Assembly (NCBI GenBank): GCA_002697475.1
Contig: NZVW01000161.1
Span: 1-11,196 of the forward strand
Reading direction: 5' to 3'
Source: Aquimarina sp.
Lineage (GTDB): Bacteria > Bacteroidota > Bacteroidia > Flavobacteriales > Flavobacteriaceae
DNA: 11,196 bases
Numbering within the stretch: the first letter of the stretch is position 1; the number at the start of each line of letters is the position of its first letter. Both the position numbers and the translations under genes were made by a program. This document shows, one piece after another, positions 1-5,957 of this stretch. The notes under the pieces were generated by a model. The model worked only from the letters and a program-made list of their open reading frames with translations, was not told the DNA's origin and ran no database searches.

Positions 1-193
1 CAACTAATACAGCCTTACCATATTGCTTCTTTACCAACCCCATAGGAACATGTCCTTTTCTAAAACCTGGGATATTAGCATTTTTGCGATAGTCTTTTAA
101 GATTTTATCTACCTTATCACTATAATCTTCTTTACTGATATCAACTGTAATTACAGCATTTAAATCATCTAGTTGCTCTTTGGATATATTCAT
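1..193 (-). CDS. tig: Trigger factor, N-terminal part (cut by left edge)
   Basis: Trigger factor is the ribosome-bound chaperone and prolyl isomerase that meets nascent chains at the exit tunnel. Only the first 64 residues are in the window, reading leftwards from the ATG at 193-191; the rest lies beyond base 1. The visible part belongs to the N-terminal ribosome-binding domain: residues 43-50 read GFRKGHVP, the family's signature loop that contacts the ribosome, followed by a typical MGLVKKQYG stretch. The start fits the beginning of the family alignment, and a Bacteroidota-type promoter ends about 25 bases upstream. The identification is firm from the signature; the PPIase and C-terminal domains cannot be judged here. 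It appears to be transcribed separately from the membrane-protein gene upstream. Confidence 0.95.
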   Translation of the reverse strand, partial: MNISKEQLDDLNAVITVDISKEDYSDKVDKILKDYRKNANIPGFRKGHVPMGLVKKQYGKAVLV

Positions 194-212
194 TATCTCT
201 ACTTTTTGTACT

Positions 213-252
213 AAAAATCGGGTTGCAAAAGTAACACTTTTTTACAACCCGA
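213..252 (-). terminator. Rho-independent terminator after the holin-family gene
   Basis: An inverted repeat with an 8-bp outer stem (218-225 with 245-252) and a 6-bp inner stem (227-232 with 236-241, loop 233-235) is separated by small internal unpaired bases. On the minus strand the stem is followed by five T (217-213). It lies about 33 bases after the stop codon of the small membrane protein gene, as expected for an intrinsic terminator, and it overlaps the tig promoter. Confidence 0.7.
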
Positions 253-255
253 CAA
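226..255 (-). promoter_or_regulatory. Promoter for tig (Bacteroidota type)
   Basis: Read on the minus strand, a TTG at 255-253 (within TTTG) is followed by exactly 19 bases and then TACTTTTG at 233-226, a full match to the Bacteroidota housekeeping consensus TTG-N19-TAnnTTTG. Transcription should start near 219, giving a leader of about 25 bases before the tig ATG. The -7 box lies inside the hairpin of the preceding gene's terminator. Position and consensus match are seen; use as a promoter is inferred. Confidence 0.75.
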
Positions 256-284
256 ACTTTTAACTCACTGAAATACAGTTGAAT

Positions 285-626
285 TTATTCTTTTTTTAAA
301 CCTGAATGCAGTATAGATTGAAAAAATGACAATAACACGCTAAATATCAATGCCCAAAGCCATCCAGAAACCGTAAATCCATCCACAAAATAATCTGCTA
401 ACAGTATAATTGCCGCATTGATAACCAGAAGAAATAGTCCAAGGGTTATAATGGTAACTGGTAGCGTTAATATTACTAATAGAGGTTTTAATATGGCATT
501 GAAAATCGCTAAAACAAGAGCAACTATAACTGCTGTCCATAAGCTTACAACTTCCACTCCTGGCAGAACCTTTGCTAATACAATAACAGCAATAGCACTT
601 AATAATATTTTTAAAATTACTTTCAT
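285..626 (-). CDS. Four-helix membrane protein, phage holin 4_2 (PF04020-type) family
   Basis: This 113-residue, almost wholly hydrophobic protein has four predicted membrane segments near residues 3-20, 28-45, 50-76 and 88-107, with a short charged tail (GLKKE). The conserved core is visible as NAILKPLL at 43-50, then LPVTIITLGLF and VINA, the pattern of the widespread 'mycobacterial 4 TMS phage holin' superfamily. Despite that name, chromosomal members are common single genes in bacteria with no demonstrated lysis role; function is unknown. I chose the ATG at 626-624 because it begins directly at the first membrane segment (MKVILK) and matches family length. A longer reading from a TTG at 665 would add 13 polar residues and is less likely. 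The gene is flanked by hairpin terminators on both sides, so it may be a single transcription unit, although I saw no convincing promoter of its own and it may depend on read-through. Confidence 0.85.
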   Translation of the reverse strand: MKVILKILLSAIAVIVLAKVLPGVEVVSLWTAVIVALVLAIFNAILKPLLVILTLPVTIITLGLFLLVINAAIILLADYFVDGFTVSGWLWALIFSVLLSFFQSILHSGLKKE

Positions 627-670
627 TTTATTTCTATTTAAATTCCTGTGTCTAAAATTATACAAAAAAT

Positions 671-699
671 AAAACCGTCCTGCATAACAGAACGGTTTT
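671..699 (-). terminator. Rho-independent terminator after the FadL-SGNH operon
   Basis: A hairpin of 8 bp (671-678 with 692-699), then a mismatch and 3 more pairs (680-682 with 688-690), closes over a 5-base loop. On the minus strand it is followed by a T-rich run (670-663). It begins about 24 bases after the SGNH stop codon. The plus strand also has T after the stem, but no plus-strand gene precedes it. Confidence 0.8.
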
Positions 700-722
700 T
701 AAAGATATGATTTATAAACGTA

Positions 723-2309
723 TTAGTTTACATCATTATTTAATGTTATCGTACCATAATTACCAGGATTTACCATTGGCAAGCTAGCACCATAAGTATT
801 TTCGATTGCTTTTATAATTCCATTGGCTACAACTGCATGCCCTCTAGGAGTCGGGTGTACTCCATCCAGTGAAAATCCACCACCACTAACAAACTGAGAA
901 GTAATCACTCCGCCATCAAAAGGTAAGCCAGTACTAGCAACCACTGCTAAATCCGCAGCCGCATCATAGAATGCTAATCCATTCGCTTCAGCTATACCTC
1001 TGATTGAAGCATTAAACGCAGTTCTTGCAGCAGAAACTTCAGCTTGCTCAGCTGCAGTAAGCACATACTGATCTTCAAGCGGGAAAGTTACTCCATTAAC
1101 CGCCAACTGACCTGCCTGTTCCTGTGTCAAACCAAAACCGATCAACTCTTGAAGTCTATCCGTATTTAACTGACCAATTACAGAGGAACTTGGCAACACT
1201 AGTAAATCATTAGCGTTAGCTTGTCTTGCCTGACCATACTGCGCTCCAAAAATTGCAGCCTGTGCAGCTCCGAATGTTGGCGTCAACACCTGAGTCAACT
1301 GAGCTGATATATCAGCAAGAGACTCATCTTTAATTACCACTGCACTAGCGCCAGTTGTAGAAAACTGTATAGATCTTTCTGGCACACCTAAAAATGCAAA
1401 TGCCTGATTTAATCCTGCATATGTAGCATTTAAAGTTGGTATCTGTGGTCCGAAACTAGGGTTTAAAGGACTTAATGGCGCAAACGGAACTGTAGTAAAG
1501 TATGGAATTGAAGTCACATCCGGTAAGCTTAGCACCACACCTTTAGCGCCACTTGCCACTAATGAAGTTACTATAGTATTGTATACATTAGCAAAAACAT
1601 TAGGGTCTGTAATATCATTACCTCCGTAGGTAGCAGGATTAAGATTTCCTAGTTGATTAACACCTACTCCACCAGAAGTAGCATAGCTTAAGATATCGTT
1701 ATTACCAATCCATAAGCTAAAAAATGTTGGACTCTGAGCGAGTGCATCGCCAAGAATGCTTGCATTATCAGCACTTGCAAATCTTGCATAATATGGATTT
1801 GCTAAACCAGCCTGAGCGGCTGCAACATTTCCATAACCTTCGGCTACTAAATGAAAACTCTTAGCCCCGGGAGCACCTAAGTTATTAAATGAACCCGTTA
1901 GTCTGTTTGTTATATCTGTTGTTGGAGTTGCACCTGTATACCTAGCCGGAGATGGGTTGCCCTGTGCGTCAAATGCCAAAACAAAGCGATTAGGTAAGGC
2001 ATTGCCGTTACCTAAAAGAAGTCCACCGGTATTGTCATCCATTAATGGCTGTGTAAATTCACCGCCACCAGCAAATTCAAATTGCTGCGCCAGGATGTTA
2101 GGATAAGAATTTTCTTGTCCTGTAATATATAGAGCTCCGTCAGCATAACCTGCAGTTAATGAATTTCCTAAAGCCACATAAGTACTAAAGTCAGCCTCAC
2201 CACTGGCATATACACCTGACTCATCTATTGGATTATCAAACTCTGGTTCACACGCTACCAAACCTAAAGCCAGAAGTGCAAAATATTTTATATTTTTCTT
2301 AATCATCAT
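723..2309 (-). CDS. SGNH/GDSL-type hydrolase, lipoprotein
   Basis: A 528-residue probable esterase or lipase anchored as a lipoprotein. The N-terminus has a short basic/hydrophobic signal ending in the lipobox LVAC, so Cys20 would carry the lipid; the following EPEFD is acidic and resembles the export signal of surface lipoproteins in this phylum. SGNH blocks are visible in order: GNSLTAG with nucleophile Ser50, a conserved-glycine block NLGAPGA (144-149), WIGNND with Asn204, and SLDGVHPTPRGH with Asp482 and His485. The first block reads GNSL rather than GDSL. It is much longer than minimal SGNH enzymes (about 200 residues), because roughly 275 residues separate the Asn and Asp/His blocks; part of this (about 335-365) is rich in Ala and Gln. 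The start follows the FadL stop by one base and has two consecutive ATGs. Pairing with a FadL channel suggests an ester lipid substrate, but the substrate is unknown. Confidence 0.88.
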   Translation of the reverse strand: MMIKKNIKYFALLALGLVACEPEFDNPIDESGVYASGEADFSTYVALGNSLTAGYADGALYITGQENSYPNILAQQFEFAGGGEFTQPLMDDNTGGLLLGNGNALPNRFVLAFDAQGNPSPARYTGATPTTDITNRLTGSFNNLGAPGAKSFHLVAEGYGNVAAAQAGLANPYYARFASADNASILGDALAQSPTFFSLWIGNNDILSYATSGGVGVNQLGNLNPATYGGNDITDPNVFANVYNTIVTSLVASGAKGVVLSLPDVTSIPYFTTVPFAPLSPLNPSFGPQIPTLNATYAGLNQAFAFLGVPERSIQFSTTGASAVVIKDESLADISAQLTQVLTPTFGAAQAAIFGAQYGQARQANANDLLVLPSSSVIGQLNTDRLQELIGFGLTQEQAGQLAVNGVTFPLEDQYVLTAAEQAEVSAARTAFNASIRGIAEANGLAFYDAAADLAVVASTGLPFDGGVITSQFVSGGGFSLDGVHPTPRGHAVVANGIIKAIENTYGASLPMVNPGNYGTITLNNDVN

Positions 2310-2310
2310 T

Positions 2311-3558
2311 TTATAATTTATAAGTTAGACCAAGTCCCGGTGCAAATGCACTTGATTTATAGGTTCCTTCAAAAGGAACACTTTGTCCGTTTTCTGTATA
2401 GAAATCATAAGAAGCATTTACTTCTTCAAACCTTAAATAGAAGAAAGAAGCGTCGATTGCTAATTTAGAGTTGATAGCAAAACTTAAACCACCGGTAAAT
2501 CCATCAGAATCGTTTCTTGGAGTTTCAGGAGCAAAATACCCTGGTTGAACAGGAGACTCGTCTCTGTAATATCCTGCTCTTAAAGCAATCTTATCTGTTG
2601 CCTTATATTCAAGACCAAATCTATATGCAGAAGAATTCTTATAGTTACGTGGATTAAGAGAAGTAGCTCCATTTCCAAATTGCAAGTCTAAAGATTCATA
2701 TACATCCCAGAATTGTCTATTGTAGTCAAAAGCAAAAGTCCACTTCTCTCCATACTGATAAGAAAGACCTATTGTCAGCTCAGCAGGAAGAGGCAGTTCT
2801 GCAGTAAATGTTGTTGTTTCATTAGCAGGAACCGCTGGTGAATTCGGAAAATTAGCAAAAGTGGCATCTCCATCTTCAGCTTCAAGAATAATCTCACTAC
2901 GATAATTAAACCCTACTCTGAAATTCTCTGTTGGAGAAAACATAGCACCTAAACTCCATCCCCAATTATTTACTCCCGAAGCGTCTACGGTAATATTGGA
3001 TCTGTTTCCTTCTAAATCAGTTAAAGTTCTATTTAAATTTCTATTAAAGTTTACAGAACCTGTAACATAAATAGGTCCACCACCGATACTAAAATGGTCA
3101 GAAAGCTTTACAGAAACTACAGGCTGAATATATATCGCTGCTAGTTCTATATTATTTACCAAATGAGAACCTGCCCAATCGGTTGGCCATGTTACTTCAC
3201 TACCATATGGAGTATACACTCCTAAACCAAGAGCCAACCAATCATTAACCTGATAAGATCCATAAAGGTTTAGTGGTGTACCAACAGAACTATCTGTCTG
3301 AGATGAAACTCCTAAGTCAGAATTTTGGTATAATACATCAGTAAAAATACCACTTGCACCAGCACTTACATTAAGCTTGTTCTCTAAATACACAAGACCT
3401 GCAGGGTTAAAAAATACAAGTTCAGCACTATTAACAACAGCGACACCCGTGTGTCCCATAGCTATTGCTCTTTGCCCCTGTACACTTACCCTGTATCCTC
3501 CAGCATAAGTCATACAAGCCGTTGAGACCAATAGGACTAATAATAAAAGTTTTTTCAT
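2311..3558 (-). CDS. OmpP1/FadL-family outer-membrane transporter
   Basis: A 415-residue outer-membrane beta-barrel of the FadL/OmpP1/TodX family, whose members pass long-chain fatty acids or other hydrophobic molecules across the outer membrane. Residues 1-19 form a signal peptide (MKKLLLLVLL core, likely cut after TYA). The mature N-terminus, GGYRVSVQGQRAIAMGHTGVA, and the FFNPAGL motif at 49-55 are diagnostic of the family's plug region; the rest is alternating aromatic/polar barrel sequence ending GLGLTYKL. A Cys at position 15 is within the signal peptide and does not form a good lipobox. The gene is first in a two-gene operon: its TAA is separated by one base from the start of the SGNH lipoprotein, implying translational coupling. 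A strong promoter with a dyad in its spacer lies about 50-80 bases upstream. Family is firm; the transported substrate is not known. Confidence 0.92.
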   Translation of the reverse strand: MKKLLLLVLLVSTACMTYAGGYRVSVQGQRAIAMGHTGVAVVNSAELVFFNPAGLVYLENKLNVSAGASGIFTDVLYQNSDLGVSSQTDSSVGTPLNLYGSYQVNDWLALGLGVYTPYGSEVTWPTDWAGSHLVNNIELAAIYIQPVVSVKLSDHFSIGGGPIYVTGSVNFNRNLNRTLTDLEGNRSNITVDASGVNNWGWSLGAMFSPTENFRVGFNYRSEIILEAEDGDATFANFPNSPAVPANETTTFTAELPLPAELTIGLSYQYGEKWTFAFDYNRQFWDVYESLDLQFGNGATSLNPRNYKNSSAYRFGLEYKATDKIALRAGYYRDESPVQPGYFAPETPRNDSDGFTGGLSFAINSKLAIDASFFYLRFEEVNASYDFYTENGQSVPFEGTYKSSAFAPGLGLTYKL

Positions 3559-3608
3559 AATAAGTTTAGAATTGTTTTTGTTTTTAGGATTCTAGAAAAT
3601 TGAAGTAC

Positions 3609-3638
3609 CAAATTTAAAGGAAAATACCAATTTTCCAA
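3609..3638 (-). promoter_or_regulatory. Promoter of the FadL-SGNH operon
   Basis: On the minus strand TTG (3638-3636) is followed by exactly 19 bases and TAAATTTG (3616-3609), a perfect match to the Bacteroidota consensus. The start of transcription should be near 3602, giving a leader of about 44 bases before the FadL ATG at 3558. This marks the FadL-SGNH pair as its own unit rather than the tail of the pdxJ-hydrolase operon. Confidence 0.8.
3619..3636. promoter_or_regulatory. Perfect dyad in the promoter spacer, candidate operator
   Basis: GGAAAAT (3619-3625) and ATTTTCC (3630-3636) are perfect inverted repeats separated by 4 bases. The dyad fills the spacer between the -33 and -7 boxes of the FadL-SGNH promoter, the classic place for a repressor to block RNA polymerase. 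It is not followed by a T-run on either strand and lies upstream of the predicted start site, so a terminator or leader hairpin is unlikely. No regulator is encoded nearby; the operator role is inference. Confidence 0.45.
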
Positions 3639-3678
3639 CGAAATCATTAAAATATTATGCATACATAGCAAATTTTGT

Positions 3679-4446
3679 CTAATTTTTGACAAATCCTAAT
3701 ACTTCCTCTAAAAACAATACGGGTTGGTCTGCATGTAACCAATGTCCGGCATTAGGTATTTCTACTATTTGAGCCTTAGGAAATTGCCTTTTTATAACCG
3801 CCTCATCTTCTTTTTTGATATAGCCAGATTTACCTCCTTTAATAAATAACACATCTCCATCGAATTTATAACTTGAAGGAAGCTCTTTTCCTATCTCTAT
3901 TACATTTTGTATTAAAGAATCTAAGTTCATCCTTAGACCTAAAACTCCTTTTTCTTTCCAATAAAGATTTTTTAGCAAAAAAAGTCTAACACCAGGATCA
4001 GGTATATACGCCATCAATGCATCTTCCGCATCTCCTCTACTTTTTAGCGCATTAAAATCTAAAGAACTTAAGCCGTCAAGAATATCCTGATGATGCGGAG
4101 CATAATACTTTGTCCCAATATCAGCCACAATAAGTTTATCAAGGTATTGAGGATAAAGGCAGGAAAAAAGCATGGCTGTTTTACCTCCCATGGAATGCCC
4201 AAGTAGCGTAATTGAAGTCAACTCATGAAAATCACAATAGTTTTTTAAATCATTAGACATTAAGTCATAACCAAACTCATCACTATGAGGGCTTCTTCCA
4301 TGATTTCTTTGATCAACAAGATGAACTTCATATCCCAGATCCGCTATCTTCTTACCTAAAGTTTTCCAGTTGTCACCCATACCCAAAAATCCATGCAAAA
4401 TTACAAATGGCTTTCCTTCTCCTATGACATTAGAGTACAATTCCAT
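3679..4446 (-). CDS. Alpha/beta-fold hydrolase, YbfF-like esterase
   Basis: A 255-residue cytoplasmic alpha/beta hydrolase with no signal peptide. Visible motifs are the oxyanion-loop HGFLG at 18-22, VDQRNHGRSP at 44-53 (typical of the YbfF esterase branch), the nucleophile elbow GHSMGG with Ser85, and GHWLHADQP with the catalytic His235. The FIKGGKSGYI segment (201-210) matches the YbfF-type strand where many hydrolases carry the acid, but no Asp is present there. The acid is probably Asp109 in IVADI, as I recall for YbfF. YbfF enzymes cleave short acyl and acyl-CoA or related esters in vitro; the natural substrate is not settled. The gene starts two bases after the pdxJ stop, so the two are probably one operon. 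I saw no clear terminator between its end and the FadL promoter. Confidence 0.88.
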   Translation of the reverse strand: MELYSNVIGEGKPFVILHGFLGMGDNWKTLGKKIADLGYEVHLVDQRNHGRSPHSDEFGYDLMSNDLKNYCDFHELTSITLLGHSMGGKTAMLFSCLYPQYLDKLIVADIGTKYYAPHHQDILDGLSSLDFNALKSRGDAEDALMAYIPDPGVRLFLLKNLYWKEKGVLGLRMNLDSLIQNVIEIGKELPSSYKFDGDVLFIKGGKSGYIKKEDEAVIKRQFPKAQIVEIPNAGHWLHADQPVLFLEEVLGFVKN

Positions 4447-4448
4447 TA

Positions 4449-5168
4449 CTATTTTAATTTATTTAGATACATATTAATAACATTATCCAGCCCCAGATAG
4501 ATTGACTCACAAATCAACGCATGACCAATAGAAACTTCAAGCAAACCAGGGATGTTTTCTTTAAAAAACTTAATATTATCTAATGATAGATCATGACCTG
4601 CATTTACTCCTAAACCAAGTTTGTTAGCTAAAATCGCACAGTCTGCATAGGGCTTTATAGCCTGTTTATGATTACCTGATCCATATAATTTCGCAAAATC
4701 TTCCGTATATAATTCTATTCGGTCTGTTCCGGTATCTTTGGCTCCTTCGATCATTTTTATATCCGGATCTACAAAAATTGACGTTCGTATACCCTCTTTT
4801 TTAAAGTCAGATATTACTTTTTGCAGAAATGCTTTGTGCTTTATGGTATCCCAGCCTGCATTACTTGTTATCGCATCTTCTGCATCAGGAACAAGAGTAA
4901 CCTGAGTTGGTTTGATATCCATTACTAAATCTACAAATTTAGGAATTGGATTACCTTCAATATTATACTCGGTTGTAACGACAGGTTTTAGATCATAAGC
5001 ATCCTGGTATCTTATATGCCGCTCATCAGGCCTTGGGTGAATGGTAATTCCCTCTCCGCCAAATCTCTGAACATCTGATGCAACTCTCATTAAATCAGGT
5101 ACATTTCCCCCTCTTGAATTTCTTAAAGTTGCTATTTTATTAATATTAACACTAAGTTTAGTCTTCAT
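4449..5168 (-). CDS. pdxJ: Pyridoxine 5'-phosphate synthase
   Basis: PdxJ condenses 3-amino-1-hydroxyacetone phosphate (the PdxA product) with 1-deoxyxylulose 5-phosphate to form pyridoxine 5'-phosphate in the DXP-dependent vitamin B6 pathway. The 239-residue length is normal for this TIM barrel. Motifs in order: VNINKIATLRNSRGG (7-21), GITIHPRPDERHI with His44 and Arg46, TTEYN with Glu67, LVPD (92-95), FVDPD (132-136), IELYT with Glu152, VNAGHDLSLDN with His192 and SIGHALI with His216. These align with E. coli PdxJ active-site positions at an offset of about one residue in the first half. The first motif departs from the enterobacterial VNIDH. The start ATG at 5168 fits the family N-terminus. 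It is the first gene of a probable operon with the hydrolase and is transcribed divergently from the CBS gene. Confidence 0.96.
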   Translation of the reverse strand: MKTKLSVNINKIATLRNSRGGNVPDLMRVASDVQRFGGEGITIHPRPDERHIRYQDAYDLKPVVTTEYNIEGNPIPKFVDLVMDIKPTQVTLVPDAEDAITSNAGWDTIKHKAFLQKVISDFKKEGIRTSIFVDPDIKMIEGAKDTGTDRIELYTEDFAKLYGSGNHKQAIKPYADCAILANKLGLGVNAGHDLSLDNIKFFKENIPGLLEVSIGHALICESIYLGLDNVINMYLNKLK

Positions 5169-5192
5169 TTTTTACCTCTTTATCTAAAAAAA

Positions 5193-5200
5193 CAAAAATA
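5193..5200 (-). promoter_or_regulatory. Candidate -7 box for pdxJ
   Basis: On the minus strand TATTTTTG matches TAnnTTTG exactly, 25-32 bases before the pdxJ start. No TTG stands at the expected 18-20 base distance upstream, so only half of the promoter consensus is present. It lies back to back with the candidate promoter for the CBS gene. Confidence 0.45.
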
Positions 5201-5205
5201 CAAAC

Positions 5206-5234
5206 TTGATAATGCTAAGGTTGTATAATTTTTG
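5206..5234 (+). promoter_or_regulatory. Candidate promoter for the CBS-nadK genes
   Basis: TTG at 5206-5208, 18 bases, then AATTTTTG at 5227-5234, one mismatch from TAnnTTTG. The predicted start near 5241 would make a GTG at 5245 too close to the 5' end to serve as start codon, which favours the ATG at 5266. The match is imperfect and the call is tentative. Confidence 0.4.
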
Positions 5235-5265
5235 ATTAATTTGCGTGTGTAAGGAAAGAAACGCT

Positions 5266-5922
5266 ATGAAAACAAATCTTTATATAGTAAGAGAAATTGA
5301 GCCTTTTGACACAACTATCAAAGTTAAAGAAGCACAAATTCATTTTAATGAACTTACTTACACTCACTTTCCGGTAGTTAAAGATGGAGTCTATCTTGGC
5401 TGTGTTTCTGAAGCAGATATCCGTTGTTTAGAGTCAGAAAAAGAATTAAGCGAATATTTGTATACCTTAGAAGGTTTTTTTGCCAGGGAGCACGACAATT
5501 GGCTTGATATTCTGGAATCTTTCGCTCAAAGACAGTCTAACATTATGCCTGTTTTAGATAGTGAAAATAAATACATAGGTTTCTTTGAGCTCAGTGATAT
5601 CATGAATCTTTTTAATGAAACTCCCTTTTTAAGCGAGCCTGGCAACGTTCTTATTGTAGAAAAAGGAGCTCTGGATTATTCATTTAGTGAAATAGCTCAG
5701 ATAGTGGAATCCAATAATGCTAAAATATTGGGGTCATTTATTTCTGAAATGGAAAATGATGTTGTCGAGATCACTATTAAAATAAGCGATTCTGATATCA
5801 ATAATATAGTTCAAACATTTAGACGATATAGTTACAATATTGTTTCTAATCATCAGGAAGATACGTTTCTGGAAAACCTTAAAGAACGTTCAAAATACTT
5901 AGAGAAATATCTAAATATGTAA
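5266..5922 (+). CDS. CBS-domain pair protein with ACT-like C-terminus
   Basis: A 218-residue soluble protein. Two CBS motifs are visible, HFPVVKDGVYLGCVSEADI (34-52) and IMPVLDSENKYIGFFELSDI (93-112), forming one Bateman module over about 14-120. Such modules usually bind adenine nucleotides and act as energy or ligand sensors. Residues about 126-195 (VLIVEK, EIAQIVESNNAKI, VEITIKIS, NNIVQTFRRYSYNIV) have the beta-alpha-beta-beta-alpha-beta pattern of an ACT-like domain, which often binds small metabolites. No enzyme domain or membrane segment is present, so it is probably a regulator, as in AcuB-like proteins; target and ligand are unknown. The ATG at 5266 is preferred over an in-frame GTG at 5245. 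NAD kinase follows after 35 bases on the same strand, and pdxJ lies divergently upstream. Confidence 0.85.
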   Translation: MKTNLYIVREIEPFDTTIKVKEAQIHFNELTYTHFPVVKDGVYLGCVSEADIRCLESEKELSEYLYTLEGFFAREHDNWLDILESFAQRQSNIMPVLDSENKYIGFFELSDIMNLFNETPFLSEPGNVLIVEKGALDYSFSEIAQIVESNNAKILGSFISEMENDVVEITIKISDSDINNIVQTFRRYSYNIVSNHQEDTFLENLKERSKYLEKYLNM

Positions 5923-5957
5923 CCTAGACAATCACCTAATCATTAACAAACCATTTC

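Noticed and set aside
285..626. Possible prophage remnant, because of the holin family name
   Set aside because: No other phage gene, integrase or attachment repeat is present; members of this family are ordinary chromosomal membrane proteins, and the neighbours are housekeeping genes.
627..670. Promoter for the holin-family gene
   Set aside because: TAATTTTA is one base off the -7 consensus, but no TTG lies at the right distance, so I did not list it.
418..672. 84-residue open frame on the plus strand opposite the holin-family gene
   Set aside because: It is the antisense of a gene with clear family motifs and four membrane segments, runs across a terminator hairpin, and has no recognisable features of its own.
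3656..3663. 8-base palindrome TATGCATA between the hydrolase and the FadL promoter
   Set aside because: It is short and AT-rich, expected by chance in this composition, and has no link to a promoter box.
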